23,920 nt of DNA. It comes from Blattamonas nauphoetae. Lineage: Eukaryota > Preaxostyla > Oxymonadida. The number at the start of each line of letters is the position of its first letter. Position 1 is the first letter of the stretch. Location: contig JARBJD010000683.1 of the NCBI GenBank assembly GCA_033064195.1, positions 1-23,920 of the forward strand. The letters run 5' to 3'. The notes under the pieces were generated by a model. It had not been told where the DNA came from. It saw nothing but the letters and a program-made list of their open reading frames with translations, and made no database searches. Positions 1-10,216 of the stretch are shown here, one piece after another. The translations under genes and the position numbers were made by a program.

Positions 1-1137
1 TTCCTTCCTCTTTCCTTCTGTTCCTTCCTTTTCCTTCCTTTTCCTCCCTTCTTCTGTTCCTTCCTCTTTCCTCGCTTCTTCTGTTCCTTCCTCTTTCCTC
101 CTTCTTCTGTTCCTTCCTCTTCCTCGGCTTCTTCTGTTCCTTCCTCTTTCCTCGCTTCTTCTGTTCCTTCCTCTTTCCTCGCTTCTTCTGTTCCTTACTC
201 TTTCCTCCTTCTTCCTGTTCCTTCCTCTTTCCTCCTTCTTCTGTTCCTTCCTCTTTCCTCCTTCTTCTGTTCCTTCCTCTTTCCTCGCTTCTTCTGTTCC
301 TTCCTCTTCCCTCCTTCTTCTGTTCCTTCCTCTTTCCTCCCTTCTTCTGTTCCTTCCTCTTTCCTCCCTTCTTCTGTTCCTTCCTTTGCTCGCTTCTTCT
401 GTTCCTTCCTCTTTCCTCCTTCTTCTGTTCCTTCCTTTGCTCCTTCTTCTGTTCCTTCCTCTTTCCTCCTTCTTCTGTTCCTTCCTCTTTCCTCCTTCTT
501 CTGTTCCTTCCTCTTTCCTCGCTTCTTCTGTTCCTTCCTCTTTCCTCCTTCTTCTGTTCCTTCCTCTTTCCTGCTCCTTCCTCTTTCCTCTTGTTCCTTC
601 CTCTTTCCTCCTTCTTCTGTTCCTTCCTCTTTCCTCGCTTCTTCTGTTCCTTCCTCTTTCCTCGCTTCTTCTGTTCCTTCCTCTTTCCTCGCTTCTTCTG
701 TTCCTTCCGCTTTCCTCGCTTCTTCTGTTCCTTCCTCTTTCCTCGCTTCTTCTGTTCCTTCCTCTTTCCTCGCTTCTTCTGTTCCTTCCTCTTTCCTCGC
801 TTCTTCTGTTCCTTCCTCTTTCCTCCCTTCTTCTGTTCCTTCCTCTTTCCTCGCTTCTTCTGTTCCTTCCTCTTTCCTCGCTTCTTCTGTTCCTTCCTCT
901 TTCCTCGCTTCTTCTGTTCCTTCCTCGCTTCTTCTGTTCCTTCCTCTTTCCTCGCTTCTTCTGTTCCTTCCTCTTTCCTCCCTTCTTCTGTTCCTTCCTC
1001 TTTCCTCCCTTCTTCTGTTCCTTCCTCTTTCCTCGCTTCTTCTGTTCCTTCCTCTTTCCTCGCTTCTTCTGTTCCTTCCTCTTTCCTCGCTTCTTCTGTT
1101 CCTTCCTCTTTGCTCGCTTCTTCTGTTCCTTCTCGGA
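1..1137. repeat. 27-bp pyrimidine-rich minisatellite
   Basis: Tandem copies of a roughly 27-bp unit (core TTCCTTCCTCTTTCCTCGC followed by TTCTTCTG), about 40 copies, with 26-bp and shorter variants. The plus strand is almost purely C/T and the minus strand almost purely A/G. The array runs off the left edge of the window and ends near 1133. Long open frames on both strands are artefacts of a period divisible by three and would give Arg/Glu- or Ser/Phe/Leu-only peptides. The array is a candidate for triplex (H-DNA) formation. No gene is supported here. Confidence 0.95.
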
Positions 1138-1196
1138 ATCTCCACACGATAAGTGAGAGAGTCCGAGACTGACTCAAATCATAGTGATTCGGCGAG

Positions 1197-1250
1197 AAGG
1201 TGTTCCCTCCGCTCACACCATAACCAAACCAGGGCCATCAACTGTTGAGT
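1197..1250 (+). repeat. Left arm of perfect 54-bp inverted repeat
   Basis: These 54 bases are the exact reverse complement of 5836-5889. They contain CCAAACCAGGGCCATCAACT. A second stretch, 1235-1287, is the reverse complement of 6276-6328 (53 bases), so this is the most complete copy of an end sequence that recurs four times in the window. It starts about 60 bp after the pyrimidine minisatellite. It looks like the terminal inverted repeat of a DNA transposon family. The precise outer end and target-site duplication are not clear. Confidence 0.85.
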
Positions 1251-1303
1251 CTCACAACGGGGAAGTGGAAGAATGGGTGGCCCGATCTATCTACACAAAC
1301 AAA

Positions 1304-4300
1304 CTTCATAGATATTCTCATTAGTTTTTACAAAACTATCTCCGACAATCTTCGATTACTATCTCGTTAACACGACTAATAAGCCAATCAATGATACTTC
1401 TCGTAGTTTTCATTTGAATGTATCCGGAACGAAATGACATCTCTCAAGCGTAGTACAATGGTCAAGCTGTACAACAACTTTGTCCGCACTCAAGATAGTG
1501 CCGTTACTGAAACAATAAGGACTAAGATGGGATAAGTGGGCAAAAGGACGCCACGCAATTGAATCCAAATAATCCATCGAAGATTGACGGAGGTACCAGT
1601 TGGAGGGTTAGTACCGAAAGAATAAACGGAACAAGACACTACGTCCGGGTTTCAATACTTTCTTCGAACGGAGGCATATACATGAACGGGGTAGGCTCAA
1701 TCAACATGAGTGCTACTCCCACCACGCAACAAACAGTTTCGACATGAAAAATGCAAAGGTCTTATCTCTACCCGCTACCAGATTGCGGGAGGGTCAAATA
1801 GCGAGATAGGACGCAAACAGCCGACTTCCGAAGACAAAGTCACCAAAGTGGTTCGGTGGACCTTCCCGACAAGGTTAACGCCAAGCAAAGTCACCAAACA
1901 CCCACCAGGTGGGGATGCCCTCGGACTACAAGCGAGATATTTGGGTTGGTATCGCCAAAGAGGTCCCCGCTCTTGCGAACTAAATCAGCGATCAAGAACC
2001 TCAAAAGTCACCTAAAGATGGATACTAATGCTCTGTTGTCAAATGAGAACCACTTATTTTCGATTTCGGAAGACTGAAATGAGGAAATATCGTTTTCCAC
2101 AACCATTTCAATATTGGCCCATCTCAATCTGAGAAGCAGCAACTAGCATGAGGACTATCCGAAATACACTTCGATCCAACCGAAGAATGCAGACGCTCTT
2201 TAAAGTTCGACCAAAAACCATTCAGGAGTACATTCAGATCGAGCAACAACATGAAGAGCTAAAACACCAAACAATGACCACGACCTTCAGCATGACACCT
2301 AAATACACTTTCAAATAACTCATAGAAACCTGATTTGAACATTTTGCTGTGACAGGGTGACTCTTCATCTCGAATTTCACCGACAGAGAAAGCTCCACAC
2401 TATTTCGCATCTTTGGGACCACGACAGAATGTTCAGATCGAATGAACTGATATTCATGACAACCATGTTGTACTTAAGCACCGAACGCTGGTACTCGCTC
2501 AAAATCTGGTGAGAAAATGGAGTGGAACACGACAACCCTGTGATACTCTAAAACAGGAAAGAAATCATCTTGACCTTAATGCAGCCATCCAAATCAAAGA
2601 CGGGACGGGTTAACAATTCCAAATCTTCCAGCACTCGTTCCCAAACGGAAGAAAGAAATTTATCCGTGAAATCCACTGTTTCGGAGTCCCAATCCGGGAT
2701 CAGCGATGGACACCGATAATTCGAGTAATTCCTAGACAACTCGGAAACTGTGATCAACTTACATTTCGAATGGACACAAGCTGAGAACATGTACTCAAAC
2801 GGCAACCGCAACAGCTCAACTTCAGAAAGCGTTATACCAGAGGGCAGAAAGAAGTAAAGATGGAGCAATCCGAAGCCACACGAAGCCGTCGAGCTACTCC
2901 AGTCTCCACCTCAGACGTGTTCACAAAGTGGGAAGATGTTGGAACTGACAGAACATTATTCAGGTCCATCATCACAATGATAGTGTGAAACAACAGAAAT
3001 GAGTCGGGTCAACCCACTCGCTCCGACATGGAAGAAGAGCAGGTCAAGAAGATATCAGCCACGACTATCAGGCTCAATGTTTCGTCCTCCAGTCTGTAGA
3101 ACATGAAGGACAAGTCTGAGGAACAGAAATTCGCTTCTTGGAGAGCATGGGATGGTTCTCTCAATACACCTTTCTTCGTACGATTGACCGAAGACAGAGC
3201 AAGTGCCAAGCCAGACAGTCGGTGAGAGCAGAAAGTGAAAGAGATAAACAGATGCGGAAAGGAAGGAACGACAGCGTTTCATCGGCGCATCGCCTTCTTT
3301 CGGAGCAAAGACAGTCTTGTCGAAGCGTCGGCTGAGCTAGAGTGAAAGGCAACGTCAAATAGCCAGGTGCACACGGGGCTACACAGAGGAAGGGAACGAC
3401 CCATCTGAAGCAACGCAACCCAGAAGGAGCAAGATTCCTCGGTGACATTTCGAATTCGAGCCTCAAGGAGAGTCCAGCAAGGAACCATCAAGAAATGGTC
3501 CAGTCTTCAAGTGAGATTATTGGACGATGTTTCTCACATCATCAGATGACTCAACGGGAACGATCGTTTTCACTGAGAAGGGATGGACTCGCAGGCAAGA
3601 TGCTCATGGCACGAACAGTAAAAGACATTTTTTGAACGACGATCGCAGGCGTATGTTCACTGTCTCCCGGATACTAATGAACAAGGACACATAATGGGGT
3701 CATCTTGAACTCGATCATCGCAATGTGGACTGATGTTGAGTGTACCCTCTGCGCAGCACTGAACAGGGAAGACGGAACGATGGACAACGTCATTCTCGTT
3801 GGAAAAGCGTGTTGAGAAAGATTTGCATCCGGCAGTAAACCTGAGAATCTCCCAGCGACGCTCAGGGGACATACTATGAATCAACCAGAGTGAAGAGGAA
3901 TCAAGGAGACTATTACATCTGAGCTCGTCAAACCCGACTCTGCAGCTCAAGTCAGCTGCCTGGCGCGGTGAGACAGGAGATGAATGACATCGCATTCAAG
4001 ACGACAACCCAGGAGTCGTGACGTGTCCAAATCAGGAGCTCGTCTCCAACGAGTCCATCGCTATCCCGTCGAATGTTCATTCCACAGTCAAAATCTCATC
4101 AAGACGAGAAGCAGATACGTTTCATGAGTTCTTCAGTCGGACTCGTGAAGGAAGAAGATGAAGAGCAGCACGACATCACGCTTCCATGATGTAGGTGGTG
4201 CAAGCCATGAGGAATTCGCGTAGTATCATGAGAAAGTGTTTGAAGCAGAGGTTGCGGTGGATGACAAGTGAGGAAAGATATACGCCTCGGTGATGGATGG

Positions 4301-4325
4301 GGTTGGAACTATTTCCGAAAGAGAT
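1304..4325. other. No recognisable gene (3.0 kb, probably decayed)
   Basis: Only short open frames occur, the largest on the minus strand at 2548-2868 (106 codons) and 3657-3995 (112 codons), with smaller overlapping ones at 3009-3491. None shows a motif I recognise, and they do not join into a convincing exon chain. A minus-strand stretch near 4190-4320 reads hydrophobic for about 35 codons. A small perfect hairpin (GCAGCT, 6-nt loop) lies at 3942-3959. The block sits inside the 54-bp inverted repeat, so it may be the decayed cargo of that element. That is inference. Confidence 0.5.
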
Positions 4326-4330
4326 GAACA

Positions 4331-5592
4331 GATGCGCTTCAAGATAAGCGAGAGAGTGTCCACATGATTCGCTTCAAGAGAAGCGAGAGAGTGTTCACAA
4401 GATTCGCTTCAAGATAAGCGAGAGAGTGTTCACAAGATTCGCTTCAAGATAAGCGAGAGAGTGTTCACAAGATTCGCTTCAAGATAAGCGAGAGAGTGTT
4501 CACAAGATTCGCTTCAAGATAAGCGAGAGAGTGTTCACAAGATTCGCTTCAAGATAAGCGAGAGAGTGTTCACAAGATTCGCTTCAAGAGAAGCGAGAGA
4601 GTGTTCACATGATTCGCTTCAAGAGAAGCGAGAGAGTGTTCACAAGATTCGCTTCAAGATAAGCGAGAGAGTGTTCACAAGATTCGCTTCAAGATAAGCG
4701 AGAGAGTGTCCACATGATTCGCTTCAAGAGAAGCGAGAGAGTGTTCACAAGATTCGCTTCAAGATAAGCGAGAGAGTGTTCACAAGATTCGCTTCAAGAT
4801 AAGCGAGAGAGTGTCCACATGATTCGCTTCAAGAGAAGCGAGAGAGTGTTCACATGATTCGCTTCAAGAGAAGCGAGAGAGTGTTCACAAGATTCGCTTC
4901 AAGATAAGCGAGAGAGTGTTCACAAGATTCGCTTCAAGATAAGAGAGAGAGTGTCCACAAGATTCGCTTCAAGATAAGCGGCAGTGTTCACAAAATTCGC
5001 TTCAAGATAAGCGAGAGAGTGTTCACATGATTCGCTTCAAGAGAAGCGAGAGAGTGTTCACAAGATTCGCTTCAAGATAAGCGAGAGAGTGTTCACAAGA
5101 TTCGCTTCAAGATAAGCGAGAGAGTGTTCACAAGATTCGCTTCAAGATAAGCGAGAGAGTGTTCACAAGATTCGCTTCAAGATAAGCGAGAGAGTGTCCA
5201 CATGATTCGCTTCAAGAGAAGCGAGAGAGTGTTCACAAGATTCGCTTCAAGATAAGCGAGAGAGTGTTCACAAGATTCGCTTCAAGATAAGCGAGAGAGT
5301 GTCCACATGATTCGCTTCAAGAGAAGCGAGAGAGTGTTCACAAGATTCGCTTCAAGATAAGCGAGAGAGTGTTCACAAGATTCGCTTCAAGATAAGCGAG
5401 AGAGTGTCCACATGATTCGCTTCAAGAGAAGCGAGAGAGTGTTCACATGATTCGCTTCAAGAGAAGCGAGAGAGTGTTCACAAGATTCGCTTCAAGATAA
5501 GCGAGAGAGTGTTCACAAGATTCGCTTCAAGATAAGCGAGAGAGTGTCCACAAGATTCGCTTCAAGATAAGCGGCAGTGTTCACAAAATTCG
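4331..5592 (+). repeat. 35-bp hairpin satellite, about 36 units
   Basis: The unit is 35 bp and contains GATTCGCTTCAAGATAAGCG followed by AGAGAGTGTTCACAA. Two main unit types alternate: one has CACAAG with ..CAAGATAAGCG, the other has CACATG with ..CAAGAGAAGCG. The second type forms a perfect hairpin (TCGCTTC, loop AAGA, GAAGCGA); the first keeps a 6-bp stem. A rare shortened unit (GCGGCAGTG in place of GCGAGAGAGTG) occurs at 4978 and again at 5571, 593 bp apart. The ten preceding units have the same order of variants both times, so there is a 17-unit higher-order repeat. The array lies inside the large inverted repeat. Confidence 0.95.
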
Positions 5593-5835
5593 CCTTCTGT
5601 TTAAGAATGGCTGGAGTGTCAAGCGAGGCATCAGAGTCTTCACCCTGTTCGCCTCCTCGTCAGCGGGTGAATTTGAGTTTGTGACAAGAGGAACAAGGTT
5701 GGGGAAGGATGACAGGAAGCAACAGCTGGTGGCAGCCCCTTCGGGGGCACGGCCATATTGAACAAAGGACAGATCAAGGACCTCTCTTTTCTTTTCTCAT
5801 TTTTCGAGTCCTGTTTTAGCAACTCTCCTTTCAAT
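5593..5835. other. No recognisable gene; internal flank of inverted repeat
   Basis: Unique sequence between the 35-bp satellite and the right inverted-repeat arm. A 64-codon minus-strand frame at 5640-5834 has no recognisable motif. A compact hairpin (GCCCC, loop TTCG, GGGGC) lies at 5735-5748. Confidence 0.5.
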
Positions 5836-5889
5836 ACTCAACAGTTGATGGCCCTGGTTTGGTTATGGTGTGAGCGGAGGGAACACCTT
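5836..5889 (-). repeat. Right arm of perfect 54-bp inverted repeat
   Basis: Exact reverse complement of 1197-1250. It closes a 4.69-kb block that contains the unrecognised 3-kb segment and the 35-bp satellite. Its outer edge overlaps by two bases the TTTTAACC start of the next, shorter element, so two members of the same terminal-repeat family sit end to end. Confidence 0.88.
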
Positions 5890-6346
5890 TTAACCAAACC
5901 AGTGCCCATCAACATGGGCATCTGCCACACAACTGTTGAGGGACAAGCCTCGAGGACATCTCGGCTTGTGCTGCGGTAGAGGCAGCCCGCTCTTCCGTCA
6001 GCGGAATCGAGCTTGCGCAGTAGAGGCGCATTTATTTGAAACCCTTTGGTGTTTTCATTTCACTCGTTCTTTTGAACCTCTCCTGTTTTCTCCAGTTTTT
6101 CTTCCCCGGTGGGGCTTTTCTGGAGCAGTGGGGAAAGATACCCACATTTTTTTGACTCATCAACGGCCCCCACTTGGGCAGAACTGACACTGTGGCCCTT
6201 GAGCCCCTTGTCGGGAATCTTTAGCTTGTTTTAACAGGACAGACAAAATGGTTTATTTGTTTGTTTGTTCGGGTGGATCGGGCCACCCATTCTTCCACTT
6301 CCCCGTTGTGAGACTCAACAGTTGATGGGCACTGGTTTGGTTAAAA
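5888..6346. mobile_element. MITE-like element with TTAA-flanked terminal inverted repeats
   Basis: The left end (5888-5913) and right end (6321-6346) are perfect 26-bp inverted repeats beginning TTTTAACCAAACCAGTGCCC. The next eight bases (TGTTGAG..) also match on the right, but on the left they are displaced by a 20-bp insertion. Each end carries TTAA immediately outside CCAAACC, which suggests a TTAA target site as in piggyBac-type transposons. No transposase is present in its 459 bp, so it would be non-autonomous. The right end continues inward (6276-6328) as a near copy of the left end of the 4.69-kb element, so the two are related. The interior holds another hairpin near 5942-5968 (ACAAGCC/GGCTTGT). 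Confidence 0.75.
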
Positions 6347-7003
6347 GCTAATGTATTAGATCGTGAGCTGGATGATGGTTGAGCCACTCTAGTCTGAATG
6401 GCTTTAGTGCTTGATTGTCGTCCTAGGAAGGTGTGGAGGCGAGTACAACCATTTCTGAGGCGAGGAATGTTGAACACTCCATCAACAACTCGTCCAAGCG
6501 TGGATCCACACTGCTCTGAGACAAGAAGATGCTGGTCTTCCAACTCACGTGACCTCTGAGTCATTGACGATGTGAGAATCAAATACAGTGGAGTTTTGAC
6601 TGCTGAGAAGACGCTGAGTGAAACTCGATTGCATTGAGCATGTTCGGAAACTATGTCGACAATTCGTTCAATTTACCCAACTTGGAAGACTCGCGACTGG
6701 TCGTCGATGGCCATTTCTGTTGACGTCCTTCGAAATCCGTGAGTTGTGGTCCGGCGGAGAGGGGTGTGCGGAGTCATGGCCAACTCGAATACAGTCTGGC
6801 GAGTGGTCGGGGTATCCACTTCTTCGTCGAGTAGTTCACCTTCAATTGTGTTGGAGAGCGAGTCCAGGAGCGAGTTGGTGTTCTTTCGATATGGATGGAT
6901 CGACATCGCCGAGCAGACCACGAAGTCGGTCGAGGAGGCTGGATAGAAGAGTGCGAGTGGTGACGTGTGTCGGGTCGGAGTGTGACGATTTGATGAGGTC
7001 GAT
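6347..7003. other. No recognisable gene; possible 3' extension of the beta-helix relic
   Basis: Overlapping short frames occur on both strands, none recognisable. Directly below the minus-strand stop at 7004-7006, the same frame stays open for about 58 codons (reading IDLIKSSHSDPTHVTTRTLL..). The minus-strand gene may therefore have extended further before it decayed. I assign no function. Confidence 0.35.
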
Positions 7004-8191
7004 TCAATCGTTGACTGTTTTCAGATCGAGTTTCTCGCAGAGCACTGCAAATGTTGGCTGTATGTCAGGACCAACATGATAGGAGAGATTCATCTCAACC
7101 TCAGCTTGAGACGATGAGAGCATTCGTCCAAGGTCGACACACCAAGAGATCTGAAATGGGGATAGTTGATTGTCGATTGCTTGTTTGTTCCCTGCCGAGT
7201 TCCTGAAAGCGACGAGAAATCGGAGGAAGGGTGCTGAGATGCTGGGGCAGACGGGTAGAAAGTGTCCCTTCCCTTTCTGCTGCAGCTTTCCTGTTCCTCT
7301 CCTTCCATCCACCTCCAAGGATGCACCTGACAGAAGAAGATGCGTGTTCAGCGAGCGGATGCCTTTGCTTTGAGCGTGGTGGTGTTTCGTCTTTAAAACT
7401 CCGCCATCCAACGTCTTATACGGTGCAGACTCATTTCCACATCGGTGGTGATCTTCCTGGAACTCTCCCTCTTCCACTGTGATTGTGCCGTCAGTGCAGG
7501 GATGGAAGATATAGATGAGAGAGAAGGGTGTTGTGTCAACACGATCGGACGTCGACAAGGCGAGCGAAGACGATATGTCGATCACTTGTACTTGTCCATT
7601 TTTAGATTTTTGTGCTTCCAAAACACATCCCAACCCAGTCAGACGAGTGATGGATGAGAATGAACTGTCTGCGATTGTGACTGGAGCAGAGGAGACGATG
7701 AGTGGATCCGACTCAAGAGAGATGGACGAAAATAAACTGCTTGTGATAGTGACTGAAGCAGAGGAGACAATGAGTGGGGTGGTTGCCAGTGTGAATCTCT
7801 CAGCAGCAACAGATGGGAGTTCCAATGTCCCACCAGTCGCAGAGATGAGAGAGAAGGCGAGTTCGGATGAGGCTGGAGCAACGAACGAACAGTCATCGAA
7901 TTTGAGGAATGAGTCGACGTCATCTTGAGGAGAATTCTCGATCTTTTCATGCTCCAAGAAATTAAGTGTCTATGCCTTTCTGTCGCACACAACTGTCTTC
8001 GTTCCTTTTAACATCACATTCGAATCCACTTCGATGCTGTCGATGACTTTGATTGTGTTGAACGTGTTGGATGAGCCCACTCGAGTGATTCCGTGACGTC
8101 CAGCGGTGGAGCAGGAAAGATTGTGAAGCGAATGGCAATGGTGTCGATTCGAAGCATGTCGGTGAGGAGGGGATACGTGAAGAAGAGACAC
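7004..8191 (-). pseudogene. Parallel beta-helix surface-type protein, decayed fragment
   Basis: Read on the minus strand, the main open part (7957 down to 7004, 317 codons) has short alternating hydrophobic/Ser-Thr repeats, for example PLIVSSASVTITSSLFSSI followed by PLIVSSAPVTIADSSFSSI. This is the rung pattern of right-handed beta-helix (pectin-lyase-like) proteins, and oxymonads carry large families of such probable surface proteins. A later PYKTLDGGVL..LLLSGASLEV stretch fits the same family. Upstream, 8191-7973 is in the same frame (..SSNTFNTIKVIDSIEVDSNV..), separated by a single TAG at 7970-7972. No signal peptide or clean start is visible. After about residue 215 the character changes (ISWCVDLGRMLSSSQ..), possibly at a splice acceptor (CCCCATTTCAG) or in unrelated sequence. 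I read it as a partial, probably dead member. The family call is good; exact limits are not. Confidence 0.6.
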
Positions 8192-8253
8192 AGAGGAGCG
8201 TGGATGTGGAGGGTCTCGATGACGACAAGAGACTTCGAGTCAGCCACACGCAT

Positions 8254-8746
8254 TCAAGCTTTAAATGAAGAAGTGGTTGATTTACTGGGGTCCGGGGCTG
8301 TGGGGAGTGGTCTGTTCACGAAGGAATGCTTGACGCGACTCGCTCTTTTTGTTTTTCGTCTCAAGCTGCGTGACGAGGAGTTTGTGAGAGTACTTGGAGC
8401 ATGGGCAAGACTCAGATCGAAATATTTGATACCTAAGATGAATTGATTCGTATGATTTTGTCAGTATTAAAATATGTGGGATGATTTCGTTCAACGATCG
8501 CTGTGATTTGGCCTTGCGAGAGATGTCAGTTGTTCTGATGGTATTTCAGGATATCTCAAGAACAATACTGTTTGAACATGATAAATCACCATGGTGTGGG
8601 AGTCACTAAAATAGGATAAACGAGCAACTCCTTCGATAGTGTTGGGAGCGTTGTGCCTAAGTCATTGAAGAGAGAACAAGTGAATTCTGGGAAAACGTGG
8701 AGGTACGAGGCTTTATTGGAAGTTCTCTTGTCCCTGCCGATTCCTT
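8254..8746. other. No recognisable gene
   Basis: Short overlapping frames on both strands (for example plus 8093-8446 and minus 8282-8494) show no known motif. Part of it may be the decayed 5' region of the minus-strand beta-helix gene. Confidence 0.4.
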
Positions 8747-9150
8747 GTGTCATGTTCGCTCGTCACAGTCGACTTCATCAGTCTTGTTCGCTCTTCACAG
8801 TCGACTTCGACTGTCTTGTTTGCTCTTCACAGTCGACTTCGTCTGTCTTGTTCGCTCTTCACAGTCGACTTCGTCTGTCTTGTTCGCTCTTCACAGTCGA
8901 CTTCGTCTGTCTTGTTCGCTCTTCACAGTCGACTTCGTCTGTCTTGTTCGCTCTTCACAGTCGATTTCGACTGTCTTGTTCGCTCTTCACAGTCGACTTC
9001 GACTGTCTTGTTTGCTCTTCACAGTCGACTTCGTCTGTCTTGTTCGCTCTTCACAGTCGACTTCGTCTGTCTTGTTCGCTCTTCACAGTCGACTTCATCT
9101 GTCTTGTTCGCTCTTCACAGTCGACTGCATCTGTTATGTTCGCTCGCCTC
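8747..9150 (+). repeat. 32-bp minisatellite, 12 copies
   Basis: The unit is CTTGTTCGCTCTTCACAGTC followed by GACTTCGTCTGT. CACAGTCGA recurs every 32 bp at 8764, 8796, and so on to 9116. Because 32 is not a multiple of three, each copy shifts frame and all three plus frames stay open for 175-235 codons. That explains the apparent overlapping genes, which should not be called. Units ending CGACTGT form an 8-bp near-continuous palindrome (ACAGTCGA, CT, TCGACTGT). Confidence 0.95.
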
Positions 9151-9754
9151 AATCAACTCTTTCCTTCCATTTCGCTCCTTTGTGCCGACTTTTCATCCTT
9201 TCGCCATTCTCTTCCAACGCTTTTTTTCCGACTCACTTCGAGTTCACTCTCTTCGAAATCCTCAGTCAAGTTGATAAGCTTTGCTACTCTTAATTCCCGT
9301 CTCCGGTCACTTCTCAATTTGCGTTTGGAATCACAATCATCATACACAATTCTTGTCTGACCCCTTCCTGCAAGCATTGTCGATTGTCTTACACGGATGG
9401 CCAACGCACTCTCATGGTCTTGGTTCGACTGATAGTCCTGTTAGAAACCCGCAGTCGTTCAGAAACCCGCAACGGGAGTCCAAAAAACCGCAACTTCCAG
9501 ATATCAATCACAATACTGCATTTCACTCTATTATTCACATTTTCCTCCTATTTTCTCACTTTTTTGAATACAATCAATCACAATAAATTGTGAAATGACG
9601 AAATTAACACAGATCATTCTTGAGATGGTTGGCTGGCACTATGTACCTCTTCGTTCTGGATTCGTGATCGTGCTTGTCATTCTAGGTTGATAGTTGAGAA
9701 TGGGAAAGTGGTTTGTTTCGTTATTTTCTGCCGTTTCCTTCCTTAGAATCATCC
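9151..9754. other. No gene; 3' flank of the DDE gene
   Basis: Unique, moderately AT-rich sequence between the 32-bp minisatellite and the stop codon of the minus-strand DDE gene. It contains the left cluster of the AGAAACCCGC motif (9440-9470). No open frame here is recognisable. Confidence 0.5.
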
Positions 9755-10216
9755 TCAAAGTGGATGATGGAAAACTTGCACCAGAATCGTCAAGGACAAG
9801 TAAAGTGTTGTGATTTTAGCTTTGTTCGTGTCTTTTGTCCATCTGAAAGAAGTTTGCTCGATTCTAAGCCCGATTAATTCATCACTGTTGACAGGTTGTG
9901 TGGTTGCTGATCCAGTCTGAATTCCATTGGTTTGATTGAGTAGTTCCGTTTCAGAAAAGGATTTGCGTGGGAGGCACTCATTCTTCAAAAGGAACTCACG
10001 AATCAGATCATAGGCTGTGTAATAGAGATCATTGTTTGAAAAGTGGCCCATTGTGTCCAAGTTGTCTTCTCTGAGATGTGTTCTTTTTCTACAATCATTC
10101 CAAGAATCAATTTCATTCATGCAACAGAGAACGTAATGAAATGATGAATTCTCAAAAAAGGAGTGGCGGGTTTCTGACAATGGTTGCGGGTTTTTCTCAG
10201 ATGGCGGGTTTCTAAC
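9440..10216. repeat. Inverted clusters of an AGAAACCCGC motif
   Basis: GTTAGAAACCCGC at 9440-9452 is matched exactly in reverse complement at 10204-10216. Each is accompanied by a second AGAAACCCGC copy nearby (9461-9470; 10166-10175 inverted) and a weaker ACCCGCAA-like copy. The two clusters point toward each other across about 775 bp and overlap the second exon of the DDE gene. They could be ends of a small inserted element, or binding sites. No target duplication was identified. Confidence 0.5.

Noticed and set aside
195-1172. Long open frames on both strands (316, 256 and 193 codons)
   Set aside because: They are translations of the 27-bp minisatellite. The period is a multiple of three, so frames stay open by default, and the peptides are single-composition repeats.
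4331-5592. CRISPR-like array
   Set aside because: Units are contiguous 35-bp repeats without unique spacers. The regular alternation is between unit variants, and the context is eukaryotic.
1197-6346. Retroelement or Polinton with long terminal repeats
   Set aside because: The repeats are inverted, not direct. There is no reverse transcriptase, polymerase B, capsid or chromodomain/HHCC integrase motif in any frame I examined.
7515-7928. 137-codon plus-strand frame
   Set aside because: It is antisense to the beta-helix rungs, whose repeat pattern reads sensibly only on the minus strand.
8653-9360. Three overlapping plus-strand proteins of 175-235 residues
   Set aside because: The 32-bp unit rotates through all three frames, giving the same peptide set in each. 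This is a repeat artefact, not overlapping genes.
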